Part shown: piece by piece, positions 43,501 to 51,925 of the stretch | How the letters are laid out: every line of letters starts with the position of its first letter | Numbering within the stretch: position 1 is the stretch's first letter | NCBI GenBank assembly: GCA_035301985.1 | Contig: DATGTE010000008.1 | Coordinates: 1-64,000, forward strand | Direction: 5' to 3' | From: DASUXY01 sp035301985 | GTDB lineage: Bacteria; Bacillota; Bacilli; Bacillales; Amphibacillaceae | DNA length: 64,000 nucleotides | Made by a program: the position numbers and the translations under genes | Notes under the pieces: model-generated | The model's input: only the letters and a program-made list of their open reading frames with translations | Database searches by the model: none | Told to the model about the DNA's origin: nothing

Positions 43501-44036
43501 TTGTTTTATCACAAGCTGAGGAATGGCTCGGAATAAAAGCTTCGCCAGCTGGTGTGTTATATTTCCATGTGCATAATCCGATGATTTCGAATAAACCGGT
43601 GATGTCGGATGCTGCATTAGAAAAGGAAATTTTTAAAGAATATAAAATGCAAGGGCTCCTGCTCGCAGAAGAACAAGTTGTCAAGTTGATGGATACATCG
43701 CTAGACTATGGAATGAGTGATATCGTACCTGCGGGAGTGAAGAAAAACGGAGGTCTGAATAAGAGTTCAAAAGTAGCTGATCGCGATACAATTGACATAC
43801 TACGCTCCCATATGCATCGCTTGATGAAGCAGGCGGGAATTGCAATGACGACGGGCGATATCCAACTCAATCCCTTTCAATATAAGAATCGAAAAGCCTG
43901 TACGTATTGTCCGTTTCGCCCTGTTTGTCAATTTGATCCGACATTAGAGACGAATGATTTTCATCGATTAAAAAATATGAAGGACGATGATGTATTGAAA
44001 GAACTTCTTCAAAAACAGAAAGGAGAGGAGAAATAA
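40536..44036 (+). CDS. addB: AddAB helicase-nuclease subunit AddB
   Basis: A 1166-residue subunit that processes double-strand breaks and recognises Chi. The C-terminal nuclease includes LRIIDYKSSETNLNLVEVYYGLALQM. An iron-sulfur staple is formed by a cysteine near 802 (HYRCSF) and CTYCPFRPVC near 1121-1130. The N-terminal P-loop reads GKAGTEKS (8-15) with Glu13 in place of the usual glycine. Starts after GGGGG seven bases upstream, and ends directly before addA. Confidence 0.95.
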   Translation: MGLRFVIGKAGTEKSEYIMEEIKKKSMEDPHGPPIFYLVPDQMTFEQEYALFKDQSFQGSIRTQVASFSRLAWRVLQETGGGTKQLISSIGIQMMLRKIIEEKKGDWKVFQKTLEKQGFVSQLEKMITEFKRYQITPEMVRMQKEQIDQFVHKEPVEVTLVNKLDDLHYIYENLVESLQGQYIDSEDQLQLLANNIKKASFLHHAEIYIDGFHQFSPQELHVVEALLQTCEDMTVTLTVDHPEDENISELDLFYQTTETYHALKAIAREHQIPVKDHVVLDPLNGYFKDRPYFAHLERYFDTIPAPAYGGKAPIQIAEATHPRAEVEGVAQEILRLVREEQYRFRDIALFIREPDVYHDLIETVFDDHDIPVFIDEKRTMLNHPLIEFIRSALDVVEGNWRYESVFRLLKTGFIPQTDATFPLTDDAIDELENYVLEYGVRSRQQWLGEEEWVFQRFRGFNQAAQTDAERETQKRINRYRQQVVQALRSFDNKIRKATTVSERCEVTYTLLEEVHAPKRLEKMREFHDNEGRIEQGREQEQVWNAIVQLFDEMVEMAGEEQMSLSTFRSVLEAGLESLEFAHVPPTIDHVIVGTVDHSRISGMKCSFLLGVNEGLWPLKPSVDGMMNDRERELLARYGMRLAETGERQLLDDWFYMYLAFTSPRDFLWISYSLSNEEGEATAPSQLINRIIDLFPKRRDHLLLQEPDELLYADQFITTPVKTRAALTAQLARNNRGYPIRPVWWHVLNWYIDHHEKHSTTYAVLQSLFYTNEPTPLTEETIQKLYPKKIETSVSRMESHYRCSFQHFARYSLQLEERRIYKLDAPDIGQLFHEALKIITEWVQKDHGDYSPLTKKDAKGYAHQAVEHLSPILQHQILHSSNRYQYIQKKLQEVISRATYVLSEQARRSKFSPIGLELGFGEHQTLQPLVLPLDNGFELVLRGQIDRVDRSLNEEDLYLRIIDYKSSETNLNLVEVYYGLALQMLTYLDVVLSQAEEWLGIKASPAGVLYFHVHNPMISNKPVMSDAALEKEIFKEYKMQGLLLAEEQVVKLMDTSLDYGMSDIVPAGVKKNGGLNKSSKVADRDTIDILRSHMHRLMKQAGIAMTTGDIQLNPFQYKNRKACTYCPFRPVCQFDPTLETNDFHRLKNMKDDDVLKELLQKQKGEEK

Positions 44037-47000
44037 GTGGTCAAGTGGACAAAAGAACAAGAACAAGCAATTTATACAGAAGGAAGCGATGTACTTGTAG
44101 CCGCCGCGGCTGGTTCTGGAAAAACGGCTGTGTTAGTTGAACGGGTTATTCAAAAACTATTAAATGATGATCATCCTGTAGATATCGATTCTTTACTTGT
44201 CGTCACATTTACGAATGCGGCTGCCCAGGAAATGCGTAATCGAATCGGATTAGCACTTGAGAAAGCATTGGCGGAAAACCCTACATCACTCCATCTAAAA
44301 AAACAGCTCTCTTTGTTACAAAAGTCATCCATCTCTACGTTACATTCTTTCTGTTTAGAGATTGTGAAACAGTATGCGTATTTGCTAGATATCGATCCAG
44401 GATTTCGCATTGCTAATGATATGGAAGCAGATCTATTACAACAGGAAGTGATGGAAGATTTATTAGAAGAATGGTATGGTGCAGAAAAAGAAGAGCAACA
44501 ACGTTTCTTTGAAGTAGTCGACCGATTTTCGAATGATCGTAGTGATCGAGGGATTGAAGATCTGATCCTTAAGTTATACACTTTTGCCATGCAAAATCCG
44601 TGGCCAGATGTATGGCTTGATGAATTGGCAGAAGTTTATCATGTGCCAGAGAGCTGGACGGAAGACGATTTACCGTGGTTGTCGATTATGAAACGGGAAG
44701 TGGCTCATCAATTACAAGCTATGAAACAAGAGCTGGAGCGCGCATCTGTCATCGCCCGAGAAAGTGATGGACCCTATCACTATTTGGAAGCCATTGAATC
44801 CGATGAAAAAATGGTACATGAAGCACTGGCTCATTTGGACGACTGGCCTGGATTACAAGAGGTGATGAATGCTGGAAAGTTTCAAAACTTATCACGAAAA
44901 AGAATGGACTGTGATGATGAAAAAAAAGCTCATGTCCAAGCATTGCGAAATCGTTACAAAAAACGTTGGAATGATATGAAGAAAGATTGGTTTAGTCGAA
45001 ACTTAACGAATCACGTCGAAGATATGCGAAAGCTTGCTCCGGTCATTCAACAATTAGGTGAACTCGTCAAACAATTTAAAGATCGCTTCACCCGACAAAA
45101 ACAGGAGCAAGGAATCGTTGATTTTTCGGATTTAGAACATTATTGTTTGCAATTGTTAATCGATAAATCGTCAACGATGGATCATCTCGTACCTTCAAAT
45201 GTGGCTATGAATTTAAAGAGTCGCTACAAGGAGTTGTTAGTCGACGAATATCAAGATATCAACCTTGTTCAAGAAACATTATTAACGTTAATTAGTGACC
45301 AAATCGGTTCTGGAAATATGTTTATGGTCGGCGATGTCAAACAAAGTATTTATCGTTTTCGCCATGCAGAACCTACGTTGTTTATTGATAAATATAAACG
45401 ATTTTCAGATTCAGAAAGTTCGGCTCAGCGGATTGATCTCGCCCGTAATTTTCGTAGCCGAGAGGAAGTATTGACGGGTACGAACTATATTTTCCGACAA
45501 ATTCTTGATGAAGAACTCGGTGAGATTGAATATGATCAACATGCAGAGCTCATTTATGCAAATAAAATGTATGATCAGTATCCTCGTGAAGACTCACACC
45601 CTGAGCTTGTCATCATTGATCGGGAACAATCGGAACAGAAAGAACGATTATCGAATACTGATGAAGAAAACGGTGAAGATTTGGAGAAGGCACAGTTAGA
45701 AGCCCGAGTCTATGCAGAAAAAATAAAAGGGTGGCTCGGTCATAAAGATACAGAAGCAATGAAAATTGTTGACCCCGTAACCGAAATAGAACGGGATGTT
45801 CAATATCGAGATATCGCCATATTGTTACGTTCAATGAACGAGGCGCCAACAATTGTCGAGGAATTGAAGCAACAAGGCATTCCAGTTCACGCGGAATTAT
45901 CGAGCGGTTATTTTGAAGCGATTGAAATTAAAGTGATGTTAAGTTTATTAAAAGTCATTGATAATCCGTATCAAGATATCTCACTCGCTGCTGTATTAAG
46001 GTCGCCGATTGTGCGGTTAAATGAAGAAGAATTAGCGAGAATTCGTTTGGCAGACCGTAAACATTCATTTTACAGTGCACTGAGACAATTTGTCAAAGAC
46101 AATAACGATGAAGCAGCAGCCAAAGTGAGACGCTTTTTAGAACAATTGGATCGCTTTCGAGTGGCTTCTCGCCAAGGAGCCTTATCGGAATTGATTTGGC
46201 AAATTTACCGTGAAACTGGCTATTATGATTTTGCTGGAGGCATGCCTGGTGGTCGACAGCGTCAGGCAAATTTACGTGCCTTGTATGATCGAGCAAGGAC
46301 GTATGAAACGACTTCATTTCGGGGCTTATTTCGCTTTTTACGCTTTATCGAGCAGATGGAGGAGCGTGGAGAGGATTTAGGAACTGCAAAAGCATTAAGT
46401 GAACAAGAAGATGTCGTTCGTATTATGACGATTCATAGTAGTAAAGGTCTAGAGTTTCCAATCGTCATCGTTGGAGCAATGAACAAAGAATTTCATATGA
46501 GAGATTTATCCAATCGTTATTTATTGCATAAGGATTTTGGCTTTGCATCGAAATATATCGACCCGGTGAAACGGATTGAATATCCGACTCTCTTCTATCA
46601 TGCGGTAAAAAACGAAATGCGTCGTGAATCATTGGCGGAAGAAATGCGTATCCTTTATGTTGCCTTAACTCGGGCAAAGGAAAAGCTCGTGATGGTTGGT
46701 AACGTCCCTTCTTTTGATAAAAAACAGAAGAACTGGCAAGAAATAGCCAATCATCCAAAGTGGGTTTTCCCGGCATATGATCGAGCCAGTGCCAAATCCT
46801 ATTTAGACTGGGTTATTCCCGCGTTGATGCGTCATGAAGATAACAGAGTATTGACAACCGATGTGATGGATCAATCTGTACCAGAAGAAATTCGTAAGGA
46901 TCCGTCGCGATGGAAGGTTCATGTTATTCATGAAAGCGAGCTAACGAATCTAGATAAATATGAAACTGAAATCAATCATTCCGTAAAAGAACATATCGAA

Positions 47001-47783
47001 AATTGGCAGACGTTGTCTTTAGAAGATGAGAGATTGCAGCGCTTCGTCGACAAGCGTCTAAGCTACCGATATCCATATGAAGAAGCGACCAAAACGCGTG
47101 CAAAACAAACCGTGACCGAAATCAAACGTCAGCAGGAAACAAAGGATGAATACAGTTCCACTCAACTTGTCCAACCGTTTCGCTCACCGATTATGAAGCG
47201 GCCTGCGTTTATGCAGAAAGAAAAAACGATTTCTGCAGCTGACCGAGGAACGGCGATGCATACCGTTATGCAGCACATCCCGTTTACTCATAAAATAACT
47301 TATCCAGAAATTGAAGAATTCCTTGAGCAATTAGTCGACCAAGAAATTCTTAGAAGAGATGAAGCAAATATCATCGATATCGATGCCATTGAGAACTTTT
47401 TTGCAACGGATATAGCTGAATATATGATTGCCTGCCCTACGATTTATCGAGAAATCCCATTTAGCTTAACCTTATCTGCCCAGGAGGTTTATTCGACTTG
47501 GAAGGGTAACTATGATGAGCAAGTGTTAATACAAGGGGTATTAGATTGTGTTATTCCGAAAGATGATGGCTGGTTGATCTTGGATTATAAAACGGATGTA
47601 ATCGATGAGGAGGTAACTGAAGAAACGGTTAACAAGTTCGCTGAGCGTTATGAAGTACAGTTGAATTTATATCGGACGGCACTCGAACGGATTTGGAAAG
47701 AACCGGTGAAAGAGACGTATTTATATTTTTTTGATAAACAGTTACTCGTCAATGTACCATTCCAAAAATTGTCTGCTCCATAA
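44037..47783 (+). CDS. addA: AddAB helicase-nuclease subunit AddA
   Basis: A 1248-residue UvrD-type helicase with a RecB-type nuclease. Walker A AAAAGSGKT is at 22-30, the DEYQD Walker B near 402, and TIHSSKGLEFPIV near 800. The C-terminal nuclease motif is GVLDCVIPKDDGWLILDYKTD near 1165-1185. The start is GTG directly after the addB stop, with GGAGAGGAG upstream, so translation is coupled. B. subtilis has sbcD next, but a terminator and the oxidase operon follow here. Confidence 0.96.
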   Translation: MVKWTKEQEQAIYTEGSDVLVAAAAGSGKTAVLVERVIQKLLNDDHPVDIDSLLVVTFTNAAAQEMRNRIGLALEKALAENPTSLHLKKQLSLLQKSSISTLHSFCLEIVKQYAYLLDIDPGFRIANDMEADLLQQEVMEDLLEEWYGAEKEEQQRFFEVVDRFSNDRSDRGIEDLILKLYTFAMQNPWPDVWLDELAEVYHVPESWTEDDLPWLSIMKREVAHQLQAMKQELERASVIARESDGPYHYLEAIESDEKMVHEALAHLDDWPGLQEVMNAGKFQNLSRKRMDCDDEKKAHVQALRNRYKKRWNDMKKDWFSRNLTNHVEDMRKLAPVIQQLGELVKQFKDRFTRQKQEQGIVDFSDLEHYCLQLLIDKSSTMDHLVPSNVAMNLKSRYKELLVDEYQDINLVQETLLTLISDQIGSGNMFMVGDVKQSIYRFRHAEPTLFIDKYKRFSDSESSAQRIDLARNFRSREEVLTGTNYIFRQILDEELGEIEYDQHAELIYANKMYDQYPREDSHPELVIIDREQSEQKERLSNTDEENGEDLEKAQLEARVYAEKIKGWLGHKDTEAMKIVDPVTEIERDVQYRDIAILLRSMNEAPTIVEELKQQGIPVHAELSSGYFEAIEIKVMLSLLKVIDNPYQDISLAAVLRSPIVRLNEEELARIRLADRKHSFYSALRQFVKDNNDEAAAKVRRFLEQLDRFRVASRQGALSELIWQIYRETGYYDFAGGMPGGRQRQANLRALYDRARTYETTSFRGLFRFLRFIEQMEERGEDLGTAKALSEQEDVVRIMTIHSSKGLEFPIVIVGAMNKEFHMRDLSNRYLLHKDFGFASKYIDPVKRIEYPTLFYHAVKNEMRRESLAEEMRILYVALTRAKEKLVMVGNVPSFDKKQKNWQEIANHPKWVFPAYDRASAKSYLDWVIPALMRHEDNRVLTTDVMDQSVPEEIRKDPSRWKVHVIHESELTNLDKYETEINHSVKEHIENWQTLSLEDERLQRFVDKRLSYRYPYEEATKTRAKQTVTEIKRQQETKDEYSSTQLVQPFRSPIMKRPAFMQKEKTISAADRGTAMHTVMQHIPFTHKITYPEIEEFLEQLVDQEILRRDEANIIDIDAIENFFATDIAEYMIACPTIYREIPFSLTLSAQEVYSTWKGNYDEQVLIQGVLDCVIPKDDGWLILDYKTDVIDEEVTEETVNKFAERYEVQLNLYRTALERIWKEPVKETYLYFFDKQLLVNVPFQKLSAP

Positions 47784-47804
47784 ACAAAATGAAATCAATC
47801 CCTT

Positions 47805-47838
47805 AAAACTGAACCTGATCTAAAGGTTCAGTTTTTTT
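47805..47838 (+). terminator. Terminator of addBA
   Basis: AAAACTGAACC and GGTTCAGTTTT form an 11-bp stem with a nine-base loop and a T-run. Confidence 0.9.
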
Positions 47839-47899
47839 AATGAGAATCGGTCGTTCAAACAAGTGTCACATCTATGTAAATGATAAAAGGTTCACAAAA

Positions 47900-47911
47900 T
47901 GTTCATGAACA
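47900..47911 (+). promoter_or_regulatory. Palindrome TGTTCATGAACA upstream of the oxidase operon
   Basis: A perfect 12-base palindrome about 240 bases before the first oxidase gene. The protein that might bind it is unknown. Confidence 0.3.
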
Positions 47912-48041
47912 CCTATTTAGATGATCCTTTAATGGAAAACTCGTATAAACGTTGTCACGAAAGGACTTGAGGATGAATAAATGACTTGAATTCTTTTATA
48001 TATGTCCAAAAAATGTGTTAAAAACTCATGAATATAGATTT

Positions 48042-48083
48042 AAATTACGCCAGGTGTAATTTAAATCACACACGAGTGTGATT
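48042..48083 (+). promoter_or_regulatory. Two adjacent palindromes before the ba3 oxidase operon
   Basis: AAATTAC-N7-GTAATTT (48042-48062) is followed at once by AATCACAC-ACGA-GTGTGATT (48064-48083). Both have perfect arms. They lie just upstream of TTGATA (48096-48101), the likely -35 of a weak promoter whose -10 is TAGAAG. This is an activator-like position. Confidence 0.5.
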
Positions 48084-48096
48084 CAGTTCACTTTAT

Positions 48097-48111
48097 TGAT
48101 AATCATTCGCA
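48097..48111 (+). promoter_or_regulatory. Possible Fur-like 7-1-7 motif
   Basis: TGATAATCATTCGCA matches the Bacillus Fur core TGATAATNATTATCA except for two bases in the right arm. It overlaps the presumed -35 region. A weak match only. Confidence 0.25.
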
Positions 48112-48151
48112 ATTAGGATAGAAGTAAGATAACACAAAGGAGGGAGTTAGG

Positions 48152-48304
48152 ATGGAGGTTTCAAAAAGTAAAAGCATCGAAAAAAGTATCCATCACGAGG
48201 AAAAATCATTAAAAGGTACGTTGGCTTCCACGCTTATCTTTGTTGGGGGTGGAATTCTTATCTTCATTATTTTACTCTTTATATTTTATATGACAAGAGT
48301 TTAG
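48152..48304 (+). CDS. Cytochrome c oxidase subunit IIa
   Basis: A 50-residue protein: a polar N-terminus (EVSKSKSIEKSIHHEEKSLKG), one membrane helix (about 23-46) and a short tail. This layout and its place before subunits II and I are those of the subunit IIa of ba3-type oxidases. AAAGGAGG lies eight to nine bases before the ATG. Twelve bases separate it from the subunit II gene. Confidence 0.82.
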   Translation: MEVSKSKSIEKSIHHEEKSLKGTLASTLIFVGGGILIFIILLFIFYMTRV

Positions 48305-48316
48305 GAGGAATGAATC

Positions 48317-48784
48317 ATGAAAATGCACCGTTACGAAGAGATATGGCTTGTCTTAGCTGTGATCGTTATCATTGGTTCAATGATCATCACAGGTTATCAA
48401 ACGTTTGCAGAAGGAATGGGACCGCCGAGTGGCATGGAAACGATTGATCCTGAAAAAGTAGATGAAACAGCTCCGTTTGATGAACCAGGGGTATTCAAGG
48501 TGGGCGAGAATGAATATGATGTCGTTATGACTTTACAAATATTCTCATTTACACCAGGAGAAATTGAAGTACCTAAAGGCGCGAAAGTTAACTTTATCAT
48601 AACGTCAAAAGATGTCATTCATGGAATACAAGTCGTGGATACAAATGTCAACGCGATGGTTGTACCTGGTCATGTACAAGAAATATCACAAACATTTGAT
48701 GAACCAGGTGAGTATTTAATTTTATGTAACGAATATTGTGGCTCGGGTCACCAGATGATGAGTGCAACGATCACTGTTAAGTAA
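48317..48784 (+). CDS. ba3-type cytochrome c oxidase subunit II
   Basis: A 155-residue protein with one N-terminal membrane anchor (about 8-28) and a cupredoxin domain. The CuA ligands are H102, C137, E139 (backbone), C141, H145 and M148 in LCNEYCGSGHQMM. It takes electrons from cytochrome c or a similar donor outside the membrane. The short length and single helix mark the ba3 (type B) class. It has AGGAGGA upstream. Confidence 0.93.
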   Translation: MKMHRYEEIWLVLAVIVIIGSMIITGYQTFAEGMGPPSGMETIDPEKVDETAPFDEPGVFKVGENEYDVVMTLQIFSFTPGEIEVPKGAKVNFIITSKDVIHGIQVVDTNVNAMVVPGHVQEISQTFDEPGEYLILCNEYCGSGHQMMSATITVK

Positions 48785-48810
48785 ACGAACGTAAGGAGGG
48801 TGAAAATAAT

Positions 48811-50508
48811 ATGGAAACTGCAATTGATTATAAGCAAACTTTTAAACAAAAGGTCGGTAAAAAAGTAAAACAAACGATGGGGGTCAACCCCGAAGATGCA
48901 CGGCTCACCTTAATATATTTATTTGTATCCTTTTTAGCATTGCTCATCGGAGGATTTTTAGGATTAATTCAAGGGCTTGAACGGGCAGGTCTCATTCAAA
49001 TGCCCAGTTGGTTTGATTATTATCAAACACTTACAGCCCATGGAGTTTTACTCATTTTAGTCTTTACAACTACATTTTTAGTCGCTTATTTATACTCAGG
49101 AATGTCCCATACTTTAGGTGGATTGCTTCCAGGCGTTAGAAAAATGGGCTGGGCTGCCTTTGGGATGCTGATTATCGGTGTCATCTTAACGTCGACGACG
49201 ATTGTAATGGGTGAAGCGTCTGTCTTGTTTACGTTTTATCCACCGATGCAAGCTTCACCATGGTTTTATATCGGACTCGTATTTATCGTCTTAGGGATAT
49301 GGGTCGCTGCCTTTGGGGTGTTTATTAATGTAGCGAATTGGCGAAAAAGACATCGTGGACAACACGTTCCTTTATTTTCATATTTTGCTGTTGGGATCTT
49401 CGTATTGCTTTTTTTCGGAACGCTAGGAGTTACGTATGAAGTGTTATCATTGATTCCTTGGGCATTTGGTTGGATGGAAAAGATCAATGTGATGCTCAGT
49501 CGTACATTATTTTGGAGCTTTGGGCATACATTGGTTAACGTTTGGTATTTGACAGCCGTTTCTGCATGGTATGTTGCCGTACCGAAAATCATCGGTGGTC
49601 GATTGTTTAGTGATACGTTATCACGTGTCGTCGTTTTCTTGCTTGTGATCCTAAATATTCCGGGCGGATTCCACCATCAAATTGTAGATCCTGGGTTTTC
49701 TCAAGGGTTGAAATTCATGCACGTATTCATGAGCTTATCCATCGGTTTTCCATCATTGATGACCGCATTTGCGATGTTTGCCGTATTTGAGCGTGCAGGA
49801 AGGAGAAAAGGTGGAAAAGGACTTTTCGGTTGGTTTAAAAAATTACCGTGGGGAGATGCCCGTTTTTTAGCACCGTTTATTGCGATGGTAGCTTTTATAC
49901 CAGGTGGTGCAGGGGGGATCGCACAAACGAATAACCAATTAAACCAAGTCGTACACAATACGCTATGGGTTACCGGCCATTTTCATCTGACAGTTGGAAC
50001 GACTGTGGCATTAACCTTCTTTGGTATTGCTTACTGGCTCATCCCTCATTTAGCTAAACGTGAATTTACACCTAAAATGAATAAACTCGGTATCATTCAA
50101 ACAATTATTTGGACAGTCGGTATGTTATTCATGTCAGGAGCGATGCATACGGTCGGATTGTTCGGTTCACCACGTAGAACTTCGTATACAACATATGGGG
50201 ACCATGCAAGTGCATTAAGTTGGGATCCATATATGATATTACTCGCGATTGGTGGAACATTGTTGATTATCGGTGTCGTTTTGATGGTGTACATTGCTTT
50301 TTATCTCATGTTTAAAGCACCTAAAGGTGAAACGGAATTCCCTATCGGAGAGCCAGAAGAAGATGCATTACCAACTCCAAAATGGACCGAGCGTTGGGGA
50401 CTTTGGATTGTGTTAATGTTGGCAGTTATTTCGATGGGGTATGTCATTCCATTAGTCGATTTGATACTGAATGCACCTCCAGGCTCACCACCATTTAAAA
50501 CTTGGTAA
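48811..50508 (+). CDS. ba3-type cytochrome c oxidase subunit I
   Basis: A 565-residue heme-copper oxidase subunit with about 13 membrane helices. Heme and copper ligands are H78, H239 with the cross-link tyrosine Y246 in GHTLVNVWY, H288-H289 (CuB), and H390 and H392 in TGHFHL. It reduces oxygen to water and pumps protons. Sequence style is type B (ba3/b(o/a)3). AGGAGGG is ten bases before the ATG. Confidence 0.95.
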   Translation: METAIDYKQTFKQKVGKKVKQTMGVNPEDARLTLIYLFVSFLALLIGGFLGLIQGLERAGLIQMPSWFDYYQTLTAHGVLLILVFTTTFLVAYLYSGMSHTLGGLLPGVRKMGWAAFGMLIIGVILTSTTIVMGEASVLFTFYPPMQASPWFYIGLVFIVLGIWVAAFGVFINVANWRKRHRGQHVPLFSYFAVGIFVLLFFGTLGVTYEVLSLIPWAFGWMEKINVMLSRTLFWSFGHTLVNVWYLTAVSAWYVAVPKIIGGRLFSDTLSRVVVFLLVILNIPGGFHHQIVDPGFSQGLKFMHVFMSLSIGFPSLMTAFAMFAVFERAGRRKGGKGLFGWFKKLPWGDARFLAPFIAMVAFIPGGAGGIAQTNNQLNQVVHNTLWVTGHFHLTVGTTVALTFFGIAYWLIPHLAKREFTPKMNKLGIIQTIIWTVGMLFMSGAMHTVGLFGSPRRTSYTTYGDHASALSWDPYMILLAIGGTLLIIGVVLMVYIAFYLMFKAPKGETEFPIGEPEEDALPTPKWTERWGLWIVLMLAVISMGYVIPLVDLILNAPPGSPPFKTW

Positions 50509-50522
50509 CGCGTCATTATAAC

Positions 50523-50554
50523 AGAGATAGTCGCTCCCCTACGGCTATCTCTTT
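50523..50554 (+). terminator. Weak terminator or processing hairpin between subunit I and SCO genes
   Basis: AGAGATAGTCG and CGGCTATCTCT pair over 11 bases (one wobble) with only TT after the stem. It may lower expression of the downstream assembly genes rather than end the operon. Confidence 0.5.
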
Positions 50555-50595
50555 CAAGTGATGAACGTAAAAAAGATGTTTAGGAAGTGATCGCC

Positions 50596-51234
50596 ATGAT
50601 CAAAAACAAGCATAATTTCATCGCAACAATCGTCGTTCTTTTATTCGGTATAGGATTATTTTATGTCGGTACGGATGGTTTTCAAGCATATACTGCAGAA
50701 ACAGCAAGGACGAATCAATTGATTGAAGAACAGCCTAAATTTCCTGATGTCACTTTAGAAGATAGTCAAGAAAGAGTGTATTCATTTACAGAGTTTGCTG
50801 GTAAATATGTTTTCATCACATTTATTTATACGGCCTGTTCAGATGTTTGTCCGCAATTAGAGATGAATCTAGCTGAAGTATATGAAAAAGTACCGGATCA
50901 TTATATTGAAGAGGACCTCGTATTCCTTAGTATAAGTTTTGATCCAACGCGAGATGATCCAGCTACATTGGATAAGTACAGATCATTTTTCGGTAGTGAT
51001 GGTGAAACATGGCGAATGGCTCGAATTAATGATCAAAAAGAATTAGAAGTGTTGTTAGACGAGTTCGGAGTGATTGTGATTCCCGAAGAGGATGGGGACT
51101 TTACCCATAATTCGGCGTTTTATCTCGTTAATCCCAACGGCTATTTAGTTGATGTCATGGATTATATGAAAACCGATGAAGCAGCGGAAAAAGTTACAGC
51201 GATTCTTGATGATGAAGTGGGGGATGAAAGATGA
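50596..51234 (+). CDS. SCO1/SenC family copper chaperone
   Basis: A 212-residue protein with an N-terminal anchor (about 8-24) and a thioredoxin fold. Copper ligands are C81 and C85 in TACSDVCP and H171 in FTHNSAFYL. It delivers copper to the CuA site of subunit II. ATG 50596 lies about ten bases after AGGAAG. GTG 50587 is too close. Its end overlaps the next gene by four bases. Confidence 0.92.
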   Translation: MIKNKHNFIATIVVLLFGIGLFYVGTDGFQAYTAETARTNQLIEEQPKFPDVTLEDSQERVYSFTEFAGKYVFITFIYTACSDVCPQLEMNLAEVYEKVPDHYIEEDLVFLSISFDPTRDDPATLDKYRSFFGSDGETWRMARINDQKELEVLLDEFGVIVIPEEDGDFTHNSAFYLVNPNGYLVDVMDYMKTDEAAEKVTAILDDEVGDER

Positions 51235-51788
51235 AACAAGCGATTTATGGGTTAGTTTTATATGTGTTTTTAATGCTCCCTCCTGTGATTACGTTATCAG
51301 AATCAATTATGAGCATTCACATGCATGTGCAAATGCCTTTGCTCGGAATTGCTGGGATGCTCATGACTCCTTTTTTACAACAGCGGTTTCCATATATTTT
51401 TAAAAAGTGGAACAAGAATGGTATACCGGGAATTATTTTATTTATGATCATCGTGATCTACTGGTTAATCCCTCGGACGATGGATGAAGCACTTACGATG
51501 TCAACCGTAGAAGTTTTTAAATTTGTAAGTTGGCCATTTTTAGCTGGTGTTCCTTTACGTGATAGTTGGAGAAAGTTGAGTATACGCGGAAGAAGTATCG
51601 TTTTCGTAAGTATTAGTATTTTATTCGGTCTGATGGCGTGGTTGTACATCGCTTCACCAAATCAACTTTGTAATAACTATCTCATTATCGAGCAACGAGC
51701 CTTAGGATGGGGATTTTTATTTATCGCTGCAAGTATTTTGATTTATTATATTCAGACCAAATTTATTGATCAATCTCAATATGAGTAA
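51231..51788 (+). CDS. Small polytopic membrane protein, CtaG-like histidine motif
   Basis: A 185-residue protein with five likely membrane segments and an early MSIHMHVQMPLLGIAG segment reminiscent of the histidine motif of the copper-handling CtaG family, though far shorter. Coupled to the SCO gene by an ATGA overlap, so a role in oxidase assembly is inferred. No terminator of quality follows, only a weak ACAGC/GCTGT stem near 51829-51847. Confidence 0.65.
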   Translation: MKQAIYGLVLYVFLMLPPVITLSESIMSIHMHVQMPLLGIAGMLMTPFLQQRFPYIFKKWNKNGIPGIILFMIIVIYWLIPRTMDEALTMSTVEVFKFVSWPFLAGVPLRDSWRKLSIRGRSIVFVSISILFGLMAWLYIASPNQLCNNYLIIEQRALGWGFLFIAASILIYYIQTKFIDQSQYE

Positions 51789-51925
51789 TCAAAAAATAAC
51801 TTTTCTAAAATGATCTCTTTGATTACACACAGCGGGAAGCATGCTGTTTTTCCGTCATTTGTCACGGGTCAACCTTATCGAATCATATCTTAGTAGAGAT
51901 CCAATGAGGACAGGAGGAGAACGAA

